Made by a program: the position numbers and the translations under genes
The notes under the pieces: model-generated
Database searches by the model: none
Seen by the model: only the letters and a program-made list of their open reading frames with translations
What the model was told of the DNA's origin: nothing
Shown here: one piece after another, positions 55,931 to 64,000 of the stretch
Numbering within the stretch: the stretch's first letter is position 1
Layout: each line of letters opens with the position of its first letter
Origin: Hermatobates lingyangjiaoensis
Lineage: Eukaryota > Arthropoda > Insecta > Hemiptera > Hermatobatidae
Assembly (NCBI GenBank): GCA_026182355.1
Contig: JAPFBL010001929.1
Span: 2,162,001-2,226,000 of the forward strand
DNA length: 64,000 bases
Direction of reading: 5' to 3'

Positions 55931-57569
55931 TAATTATCCACATAACCTACAATTATAGAAATCAAGTGTCTCTCTGTGTGTTCTTTTGTGCTATAGAAAC
56001 ACATAAGACATCTACTTCGAAGAGAAACATATCTATTATCTCAAACATTTCTACTTTGAAAATATTTTCCAGTAAAACATTGTTTTGTGCTAAAATAATA
56101 TCGTTTTTACAGTGTAAAAAAATAACAACAAAAAATTAGTTTTGTTGTAAAATTATTTTATTATTATTTAAAAAGTGGTAATATAAAAAACAAGTCACGT
56201 TTTAGACACTTGTTTTAACACAATTTAACAGCTTATGAGTATACTAAGGCGACTAGGTCTACATAGACATTACAAATCATCCCTACACCAAAATTGGTAA
56301 CATTTAAAAGTAATAAAATTATAAAGAAATTCTAGAATATATTCAATTAATTTGTTTTAAAAATAATTTCAAGAAAGCCTGGTTTTTTATTCAATTACAA
56401 CATAAAATATGAATCTTTTCAAAAACAAATATTTTTTAGCCGTACTAAAACTAGTATTGATACGAAAATGTAGATGTTTATTTTTACAGAGTTAGAAGAA
56501 ATAATATTACAATAAATGCTTTTTCTGTGTATTGACAAAAGCGTTCAGGAGCTACAGTATGTAGTGAACTAAACTACAAGTATAAGTATACTATAAGTAT
56601 AAAATTAGTATACTTATGCTAAAGATAACAATTAGTATCACTCTAAAAAAAAAATCAGAAATAAAGAAATGATAAAACAGGAATACCTGTATTTAAAATA
56701 AAGCTAGAACATTTAATAATTTCCTAAAATACTTATTTGTTCCCCCGCATGAAACTAAACCATGCTAGCTACTTATTATTTTTCTATTTCTTTAAGTTAT
56801 TTTTCAAAGTGGAGACTTAGTTTATTTAGATCTACTTGGTTGAAAGGAAATATTTTGACTTAAATCAACTTTTCAATTTCACTATTCAAACATAATATTC
56901 TAAAAACGTAAACGATGTTTACAAAAAAGCAAAAAAATGAAACAGTAACAAATAATCGGCCACAAATAGCGACGACGTGATTATTCCATTATTTTAAGTA
57001 TAAAACACAGTTTTTGTGTTTTTAGACAAATTAATTTTAGAAGAGGACAAAAATTTTTTTTTTATGTTAAGAACAATTTAATATTAATAGTTCAGTAAAT
57101 GAGTGTGATATTTAATTATGATAATAAATTTGAGCGTGGTAGTAGTTTAAAAAAAGTGTACGTAACTATGTGAAGATGGCTGATTATGGATTCTCAAGCT
57201 GCTATTTCTGCCTATGTGGTACTGAAATACTGATAACTGTGATGTATGACGCGTCAGGACCCTCTTCTCAAGGCTGGTTAACAATGTATGGGATATAGAG
57301 TGGCCTGTATTCCAAGGCATCTAAGCATATCAATAAATAGAGAGGGATAAGAGCGGGGCTTTGATTTGTTATTGCGAGAAGCTCAGAAAAAATAACTCTA
57401 ATAATTTAAATAAACCGAATAAAAAGAATCCTCTATATTCTTAGAGGAAGCATCGAAAACTTTTCCAACTATCCAAATTAAAGAAGTGACATGCTTTTGA
57501 ATGCTGACTAGGCACTATTAACTCAGTATCATCATGGGTGATTTAGAGTTGTTGTTTATCATAGAGATT
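55931..57569. other. AT-rich DNA without recognised genes
   Basis: Small palindromes near 56575-56625 (agtatactata). 57170-57320 is somewhat balanced but without frames. Confidence 0.35.
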
Positions 57570-57593
57570 GGGGGGGGGGGGGGGGGGGGGGGG
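57570..57593. repeat. Poly-G run (24 G)
   Basis: An uninterrupted run; the longest of four such runs (also 1573-1588, 3680-3691 and C at 42770-42786). The exact length may be affected by sequencing. Confidence 0.9.
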
Positions 57594-58436
57594 TTGATTG
57601 CCAGCACGTGGTGCCCCCAGCGCAATAGCGTAATACAAAAAATCAACCGAGCTTTCGCCTATGAATGACTGAACAGCCAAGGTTGGACGTTGGCTAGTAA
57701 GCAGGTAAGTTGTGCGTATTACATCGACGATGATATTCTTTAAAATGATTTTCCCACCATTGTGGGGTTACTGAGATGGTGTTGTAAAGAGAGGACTGCT
57801 CAGTCTGATGCTTCCCTCTAGTTTAAAGCGGTCTAAAGATTGATTACAAAACCAGCTGATTGAGGATATAGGGGCATCATTTGAGGTAACCAATTAGATT
57901 TTCAAGGATCCACTAAGGGTCGTGTCTCCATTGACCACCTTCTGAGATGACTTTTAAAGTGGTTACTGGCCACGACAGTTTTGAGCAGCACCTCTAACGT
58001 ATTGTATTGGCATATAACCTCATCTGTGCTCTCTGAAGAATCAAAAACATTATGATGGATCATCTAGTGACATGATCCATCTTAGTTTGTAACCCTTTTT
58101 TGATATTAGGACGTGCGCCCGGTTTATTCAGCCATAACACGAATAATAGCAGAACAGATCGATGCTTTTAGCGTGAAGTTCACTCTTTTGAACTTGCTCC
58201 AGAAAATCATGGATTGATTCTTGCTCTCTACTCAGATGAGTACTAGCGAATGACTTAAGTATCTAACCAGAACGATGAATAAAAAGAATTCCTGCATCAT
58301 CTGCGACATTGAAAAGATGTCATAACTATTTCTGATTCATTATCATGTACCTTAGTCCCATAACATGAAAGCAAGCGGTTAAATCCTTGTAATCTTTTAT
58401 TAAAGTGCGTTATCCACATACCGCAAATAACACAAT
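57594..58436. other. Balanced unique DNA, possible pseudogene on the minus strand
   Basis: Composition is near 42% GC and repeats are absent. On the minus strand around 57890-58080 a reading goes VFDSSESTDEVICQYNTLEV then LLKTVVASNHFKSHLRRW before a stop, protein-like but unrecognised. It could be a decayed gene or element. Confidence 0.3.
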
Positions 58437-58439
58437 ATG

Positions 58440-58775
58440 GGGGCGAGGTTACCTCTATGAATAACGTACTCGTCTCTGAACTGGTAGATGCGGAGTTCGA
58501 TACCCATCTGCCCCTTGATTGACTCACGTGGAAGGTGAATAAATCTGAGCACGTTGTCCTTTAGAGAGGAAGTTAAGCTGTTGATACTGAACCTGTACTA
58601 TGTCAGGTATTCGTTAAAGTTCCCTACTGTAACTTTGGAGTTAGGCAAAATTTAGGACTCCCAATGTACAATCAATCTTCATTGTATGTCATCACAAAGG
58701 GCCCAGTGTTCGGCCTATGTGTGTTCTCTTGTGGGACAACCACTGCAACCTAAAGGGTTACCTACTACTACTGCA
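58440..58775 (+). repeat. tRNA-derived SINE, full copy
   Basis: Head ggcgaggttacctctatg, B-box region ggagttcgatacccatc, ggaaggtgaataaatctgagc, cctgtactatgtcagg, tttaggactcccaatg, then the tail gtgttctcttgtgggacaac...taaaggg and a (tac)n-like end. One of the best copies for a consensus. Confidence 0.8.
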
Positions 58776-59924
58776 CTACTACACCATATAAATGAGACTG
58801 TGGACAGAACCTGTCATCCACCTACCAGGACCGTGACTCATTGATCTATGAAACAACATAACATAAAAGACCAACGACATTAGGGTATAACCAAGTCGAT
58901 TGAATAGTTAGTATCAATTTGAGATTTCGAGGTATTTGATATTCCCTTGATTTCCGTTGACCATTGATCTCATCACTCATGATATTAAAATCAGTGATTT
59001 GGATCCTTAAAATTATAAAATTAAAATTATCTGACAAAATTATTGAAATCATAGCAATTATTTCATTATTACTGCATACGTTCGAACGACAGGGCTATTG
59101 AAGATAAGGAGGATTCAAAGGGTAAATCTTCTGCATTTCAAAGAATCCTCTTAAAATAATCTTAACGTGAATAAAGGAATGAAATAGTAAATTCAATCCT
59201 TACTTGTCTTGATTTCTTGTCATGTTTTAATTTAACTGTTTTTCATCCACATCAAAGATGAAGGGATTTGAACCGTCACAAAGCCTGTTTATGGTTTGGC
59301 TAATATAACTCTTGAAATATCTTCATTTATGGAAAACATTGTTATACTAAGAGCAGAAAAAGTATTTTACATCAATTCGAGCACAACTCTTTTCAAACCA
59401 CGTTAAAAGCCTAAATAGATCAATAAACAAGATGTTATAAGAAAAACATTGAAAAAAAAGTTATCCTTTAAAAAGTTGCTAACAAGTAGAGGCACGAGGC
59501 GTTATTAATGTCGTTGATTTATGAGGAGTACACTGAGATAGGAAACATGAAACATTTGAATTCAAATAGCCGCCTTCAGGTACACTATCTGGATGCAGTG
59601 ATGGAATGCCCACAAATTATCACCGACTGTGATTTATAGCTCTCTCAAAGTTTTCCCAGCACAGAATCTTTACAAACTAGAGGGAGATTTAACTGGAATC
59701 AGAAATCAAAGTTTAATTACGATTTTTTTCACCTAGACTGTTTACATGTAAAGACTATAAAATATGTTTTAGTATGCATTGAGTATATAAGTAATAAATG
59801 TAATAAAAACTCCAATCAATAATATCAAAAAACGCAGTACATGACTATGAAATAGTCATTTCTATTATCTAAGTATTAAATATTAAGTATTAAGGCTAAT
59901 ATGTGATTTGTTATAATCCTTTGT
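58776..59924. other. AT-rich DNA without recognised genes
   Basis: 59490-59700 is slightly balanced (gccgccttcaggtacac) but without frames. Confidence 0.35.
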
Positions 59925-60064
59925 TTGTAGGCCTATGAAAAATGTTTAAAAATAAAACCGAAACGTCGGTAACGAGAATTTGATTTATTAACCTAGAAAA
60001 TTGACCAAATACTGATTAAATAGTGCACCTATAGTATCAAACGGTTCATATATTATTTGAATTT
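59925..60064 (+). repeat. PLE-like 3' end, family E
   Basis: gtaggcctatgaaaaatg...aaaaccgaaacgtcggtaacg...cctagaaaattgacc; half-element ending near (TA)n. Confidence 0.6.
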
Positions 60065-60261
60065 ATATATATATATATGGGTCTCCAACCATCGCTTCAC
60101 AAGTGCTTGGTGTCCCTATCTCAACTCTCCTTATGACGGTTCAATCGAAAATTAGAGACAGTAAGTGTGTCTGTTCCTTAGTTCTGTGTTTGTGATTGAC
60201 TGTGAAACATTTGTTGTCCTTTTGGGTCATTTTCCTGTTTACAATATATATATATATATAT
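60065..60261 (+). repeat. PLE 3' end, family C variant, between two (TA)n tracts
   Basis: gggtctccaaccatcgcttc...ttatgacggttcaatcgaaaatt...gtttacaata. (TA)n at 60065-60078 and 60243-60261. It lies directly against the left arm of the composite PLE. Confidence 0.75.
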
Positions 60262-60939
60262 ATATAGTTCAATATAAACAAAGAAACATAGAGAAATCAG
60301 AAGAACACACTTACAGTCTCTAATTTTCGGTTTGAACCGTCTTCAGGAGAGATAAGAGAGGGAAACCAAGCGCACTGGATCAGAGACGGTTGGAGACCAA
60401 CAGTGTTGCCGCATGCGCGCCCGTTCACAGAAAATAAGGTAGACAGGAATCAATTTATAATTAATTTATAATTTATAAAATAAAATAATGGAATATGAAA
60501 ACAATAAATATATAAAAAAAGAAAAAATTGAAAAAATAAGGGAAATTGATACAGAGAAATTGATACATAAACAAAAGTGCTGACTAAGCTATGATAAAAT
60601 AAAATAAAACTAAGAATACAAATAATAATAACAAATGAAATAATTTAATAAAAAATGTGAAAAGGCAAGGAACTTTTAGACATTATCGCTTTAGATTGAG
60701 GCCAGGTGCACTACGCGCACTTAATAGCCAAATATGGGCTTCTTCGGAGGCTCGTAGTGTGAGATCTTTGCTGTCAGGGGGTATTTGTCGCAGAATCTGT
60801 AACCTGTAGCACTCATTAAACGGGAGACCGTGGCTATTGGCATGTATGGCAATGGGAAGATGGGAGCGACTATTGACTGAAGCTCTGTGATTGTTCATAC
60901 GGAGACTAAGCTTGGTGGATGCTTGGCCTACGTAGAACG
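60262..60939 (-). repeat. Left inverted arm of the composite PLE
   Basis: 678 bp, inverse of 62250-62927. It encodes on the minus strand the last 85 or so residues of the PLE protein plus its 3' UTR. Confidence 0.9.
60317..60350 (-). ncRNA. Small hammerhead-like RNA motif, family C, left arm copy
   Basis: Exact inverse of 62839-62872. A transcript across the whole element would hold both strands and could pair them. Confidence 0.5.
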
Positions 60940-62506
60940 TTGGTGGCCCAATAATCCACCTCCCGGGAGACCCATAGTTTCCAGCTACGGCTGTCTCACT
61001 GAGCGAATTTCAGCGTTCGTAGATTTTATTCTGCAACCACTAGTGAGCAGTCAACCTTCTTTCTGTAAAGATTCCTTTCACTTCCTAGATAAAATCAAAA
61101 GTGTATCCCTGCCTGAATCTCCCCCTTATCCAATCCTCCTTGTAACTATGGATGTAACCTCGTTGTACACTGTCATAGATCACAGTGAGGGCTTAACCGC
61201 TTTGCGCTACTTCCTCTCTTCCAGACCACTCCCTCATTCGCCATCCACTGACTTCATTATCACCTTAGCCTCCTTCGTCCTCAAACACAATGCTTTCAAG
61301 TTCGATGAAGACTTTTACCTGCAAATCAAAGGAACGGCCATGGGAACTAGAATGGCTCCCTCCTTTGCCAATCTGTTCATGGCTCACCTTGAAAATAGTT
61401 TTTTCCAAACCTGCCACCTTCTTCCCTCACTGTATACCCGCTTCATCGATGACATCTTCTTTATCTGGACCCATGGCATTTCCGAGTTGGAAGTCTTCAT
61501 CGACAACTTCAAATCTTTTTGCTCTTCCATCTCCTTTACCCATAACATTTCCAACAGATCCACTACCTTTCTTGATGTCGATATCACCCTCAACAATAGT
61601 TCTCTCATTACTTCCGTCCATTCTAAACCCTCTAATCCCCATTTATATCTACACTTCAATAGCTGCCACCCTCCCCACATTAAGAAATCCATTCCGAGAT
61701 CCCTCTCCATACGAATTCACCGGATTTGTAACAGACTACAAGATAAACACCTACATATCAATAGCCTAAAAAGTAAATTTGTAGAGCGAGGTTACCCTCT
61801 CCCCTTCCTAACAAGAAGACTGGTTCCTGCCACAACCCCACACAATCCTACATCAACCTCCTCTTCCTCTCCCTCTGGGTCTCCCTACCTTATAACAACC
61901 TACTTCCCAGGTATCCACAGACTGGGTACCATCATTAAAGAACTTTTCCCGATCATATCCTCTTCCCCAGCCACCTCCAAAACCTTTCCTAATCCGCCAC
62001 GCCTATCCTACAGACGTCCTCCCAACCTTGGCAATTTTCTTTCGCACAGGAAGCTAACCTCCACGAGGGCAAACAGTTTGCCCTCTGGAGCGCAACTGTG
62101 CGGACGTCGAGGTTGCCTCACGTGTCCCATTATAAATCCCCAACCACACTTCACAGCTCCCCCCCATAACACCCTCTATCCTGTTGCAACTGACTGCTCG
62201 TGTACCTCCAAAAACTGTGTGTACCATTTGGAGTGTACCAAGTGTGATTCGTTCTACGTAGGCCAAGCATCCACCAAGCTTAGTCTCCGTATGAACAATC
62301 ACAGAGCTTCAGTCAATAGTCGCTCCCATCTTCCCATTGCCATACATGCCAATAGCCACGGTCTCCCGTTTAATGAGTGCTACAGGTTACAGATTCTGCG
62401 ACAAATACCCCCTGACAGCAAAGATCTCACACTACGAGCCTCCGAAGAAGCCCATATTTGGCTATTAAGTGCGCGTAGTGCACCTGGCCTCAATCTAAAG
62501 CGATAA
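60887..62506 (+). CDS. PLE protein: reverse transcriptase plus GIY-YIG endonuclease, 5' truncated
   Basis: An open frame of 539 codons. No ATG lies near its start (60887 is GTG), and the first 18 codons come from the antisense left arm, so the true N-terminus is lost; genuine PLE sequence starts about residue 19. Reverse transcriptase motifs: GRPIVSSYG (27-35), MDVTSLYT (88-95, catalytic Asp 89), GTAMGTRMAPSFANLFM (149-165) and FIDDIFFIW (186-194, Asp 188 and 189), then TTFLDVDI. A Cys cluster CGRRGCLTC (405-413) and CSCTSKNC precede the endonuclease: CVYHLEC (444-450), FYVGQ (456-460), Arg 468, Glu 497. Such proteins copy the element RNA at a nicked target. Catalytic residues are intact, but expression of a full protein is unlikely. 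Confidence 0.85.
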   Translation: MIVHTETKLGGCLAYVERWWPNNPPPGRPIVSSYGCLTERISAFVDFILQPLVSSQPSFCKDSFHFLDKIKSVSLPESPPYPILLVTMDVTSLYTVIDHSEGLTALRYFLSSRPLPHSPSTDFIITLASFVLKHNAFKFDEDFYLQIKGTAMGTRMAPSFANLFMAHLENSFFQTCHLLPSLYTRFIDDIFFIWTHGISELEVFIDNFKSFCSSISFTHNISNRSTTFLDVDITLNNSSLITSVHSKPSNPHLYLHFNSCHPPHIKKSIPRSLSIRIHRICNRLQDKHLHINSLKSKFVERGYPLPFLTRRLVPATTPHNPTSTSSSSPSGSPYLITTYFPGIHRLGTIIKELFPIISSSPATSKTFPNPPRLSYRRPPNLGNFLSHRKLTSTRANSLPSGAQLCGRRGCLTCPIINPQPHFTAPPHNTLYPVATDCSCTSKNCVYHLECTKCDSFYVGQASTKLSLRMNNHRASVNSRSHLPIAIHANSHGLPFNECYRLQILRQIPPDSKDLTLRASEEAHIWLLSARSAPGLNLKR

Positions 62507-62927
62507 TGTCTAAAAGTTCCTTGCCTTTTCACATTTTTTATTAAATTATTTCATTTGTTATTATTATTTGTATTCTTAGTTTTATTTTATTTTATCATAG
62601 CTTAGTCAGCACTTTTGTTTATGTATCAATTTCTCTGTATCAATTTCCCTTATTTTTTCAATTTTTTCTTTTTTTATATATTTATTGTTTTCATATTCCA
62701 TTATTTTATTTTATAAATTATAAATTAATTATAAATTGATTCCTGTCTACCTTATTTTCTGTGAACGGGCGCGCATGCGGCAACACTGTTGGTCTCCAAC
62801 CGTCTCTGATCCAGTGCGCTTGGTTTCCCTCTCTTATCTCTCCTGAAGACGGTTCAAACCGAAAATTAGAGACTGTAAGTGTGTTCTTCTGATTTCTCTA
62901 TGTTTCTTTGTTTATATTGAACTATAT
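62250..62927 (+). repeat. Right inverted arm of the composite PLE
   Basis: 678 bp from cgttctacgtaggccaag in the endonuclease region to the terminal ttatattgaactatat. Confidence 0.9.
62839..62872 (+). ncRNA. Small hammerhead-like RNA motif, family C (in the PLE 3' end)
   Basis: tctc, CTGAAGA (62843-62849), extra c, stem ggtt with aacc, GAAA (62861-62864), atta, gaga. Tctc pairs with gaga; the palindrome is aatt. The inverse copy is in the left arm at 60317-60350. This places the motif inside a genuine PLE, about 330 bases after the stop codon. Confidence 0.5.
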
Positions 62928-62962
62928 TTGTCCGTTTTGGATCGTATTTCCAACGAAAAAAA

Positions 62963-62996
<34 letters not shown>
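62928..62996. repeat. PLE terminal tail and (TA)n
   Basis: gtccgttttggatcgtattt continues the family C terminus (compare 13510-13540), then (TA)n at 62966-62996. The left arm lacks this tail. Confidence 0.75.
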
Positions 62997-62999
<3 letters not shown>

Positions 63000-63095
63000 C
63001 AAACCACTATACGAAATGGAAAAAAAAGACTAAGATCTTTCAACCACAACAAACGGTCTTCGTCAGAGTTAAAAATCCAACTGTTGGGTTTTTGA
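62996..63095 (-). repeat. Family B half-element
   Basis: gatcaaaccactatacg...gactaagatctttcaacc...cttcgtcagagtt; one arm, right after (TA)n. Confidence 0.7.
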
Positions 63096-63099
63096 TATA

Positions 63100-63293
63100 A
63101 AGATTTCACATAAACTCGTGAAATAACAATCAATGATCAAACGGCAATAAGCAAATGAGAAACAAGACTAAGATCTTTCAACCGTAACAAGCGGTCTTCG
63201 TCAGAGTTACGGTTGAAATATCTTAGTCTTGTTTTCCCATTCCTTTTGTGGTTTGATCATTGATTGTTATTTCACGTGTTTATGTGAAATCTT

Positions 63294-63321
<28 letters not shown>
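63100..63321. repeat. Foldback, family B, and (TA)n
   Basis: Full left arm with a near-intact motif (63165-63207, one stem I pair weakened). The right arm starts after the motif's hairpin (agttacggttgaaatatc) and runs to cacgtgtttatgtgaaatc, then (TA)n. Confidence 0.75.
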
Positions 63322-63324
<3 letters not shown>

Positions 63325-64000
63325 TAGATATAATTAGTATATGATGTTTATGTACTTATGTAGTTTATTAATTACTCATGTCCATAGACTTATTAATAAG
63401 ATTACTGATAGCAGTAAAAATGAGGAGGGGTTTGGATATTCCTGTAAAGGTGTTCATGTCAAAGAAAGCAGGCTCGTCTTAAACTTTTCTATCATAAGGA
63501 AAAGAAATCAGTACAAAGTTGTTCTGTTTTTTCCTTATTATGTTGTAATTTCCTTAACATATGCTCCTATGTAAGAGTATTTTTGGAATTCACAGCTTCC
63601 AGTCCTAACCACTAACCACTAACTTCAACAAGTTCTTACTGAATTGTTGGTTTTGCAAAAATACTAGCAAGGCACTCACAAGTCAGATTTACGAACACAG
63701 CAGGATGCCAATAGAATGTGATGAGAGAACAGGAGCAAATATGACACTGCCTTGAGGCAGAAGTAATGCCTGTCTCAAGGCAAGCATTTTCCCTGTGGAT
63801 ATATGTAATATCCACAGTATGTAATGTACTGTATGTAATATCCAGTGGTATCAAATCTTGGTAATATCAATAAGATATACATATTACACAAATACGTATA
63901 ATACATTACTGATAACCATGGAAAAGAAGACATATCCTTTTATTACATGAAAGTGTTCTCAACTATCATATTGAAAACATACACAGAAATGGGAACAAGT
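63322..64000. other. AT-rich DNA with two small hairpins
   Basis: ccttgaggcagaagtaatgcc...tctcaagg (63751-63782) and ctgtggatat...atatccacag (63791-63818) can form stems. No gene recognised. Confidence 0.4.

Larger units (their letters stand above)
60262..62927 (+). mobile_element. Composite Penelope-like element with 678-bp terminal inverted arms
   Basis: The right part is a normal PLE 3' half: coding end, stop at 62504-62506, a roughly 330-base AT-rich 3' UTR, then the family C end. The left part is the same 678 bp in inverse orientation. A base-by-base reading found no indel and no clear mismatch between arms, so the event is recent. The spacer between arms (60940-62249) encodes the reverse transcriptase. 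(TA)n adjoins on the left (60243-60261), and on the right after a 39-base terminal tail (62966-62996). Confidence 0.85.

Noticed and set aside
61290..61769. 159-codon plus frame and 108-codon minus frame in the reverse transcriptase
   Set aside because: Alternative frames of a real coding region, without domains.
62054..62302. 82-codon minus frame inside the PLE
   Set aside because: Shadow frame; its start is the antisense of the endonuclease region, shared with the left arm.
60262..62927. Composite PLE as a DNA transposon with long terminal inverted repeats
   Set aside because: The inverted arms are the coding 3' end of the retroelement itself and no target duplication was seen, so a DNA transposon is not supported.

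Overview
The window looks like nuclear DNA of an invertebrate animal: strongly AT-rich, full of (TA)n, (CA)n and poly-G microsatellites, and almost free of long open frames. I cannot name the species. Large introns, tRNA-derived SINEs, mariner and hAT elements and a very heavy load of Penelope-like elements (PLEs) would suit, for example, a mollusc or a chelicerate, but this is an impression and not an assignment.

Host genes. Two short, well-formed exons lie on the minus strand at 23129-23278 (50 codons) and 15889-15987 (33 codons), each with a pyrimidine tract plus AG before it and a GT donor after it. Read in that order they give a continuous peptide that resembles the end of FERM lobe F2 running into lobe F3 (PH/PTB-like), in the style of talin or MyTH4-FERM proteins. 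Much of the window is therefore probably intron of one large minus-strand gene. I found no other host exon, tRNA or rRNA gene.

Mobile DNA. The dominant theme is Penelope-like elements. The best copy (60262-62927) has an open frame with reverse transcriptase and GIY-YIG endonuclease, enclosed by two 678-bp inverted copies of its own 3' end. Many other copies are only 3' ends, mid-protein pieces or 5' ends, often arranged as head-to-head palindromes and nearly always bounded by (TA)n tracts. At least five sequence families carry the same small RNA architecture: CUGANGA, one extra base, a hairpin, GAAA, a short palindrome, one base, and then a strand complementary to the bases just before CUGANGA. 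This is the layout of small hammerhead ribozymes of the kind already associated with PLEs. Other elements are two internally deleted mariner copies (19443-20354, 33676-34593), a hAT-type element with an 8-bp target duplication (2498-3127), a second hAT-like element (11889-12285), a decayed DDE transposase piece (9141-9312), a decayed LINE piece (36955-37095) and eight or nine copies of one tRNA-like SINE family.

Tandem repeats. A 28-unit, 49-bp satellite lies at 45843-47213, a 77-bp satellite at 35206-35627, a 108-bp duplication inside a degenerate array at 40165-40880, and a degenerate array at 24085-24400.

Layout. 0-15 kb: hAT elements, SINEs, foldbacks, a GC-rich island at 4.9-5.8 kb and a PLE 3' end. 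15-24 kb: the two host exons with a 7.1-kb intron holding a nested foldback and mariner copy 1. 24-35 kb: foldbacks, PLE pieces and mariner copy 2. 35-48 kb: satellites. 48-53 kb: a dense cluster of PLE fragments and TA-separated foldbacks. 53-60 kb: mostly unique AT-rich DNA with a few GC-richer islands. 60-63 kb: the composite PLE.
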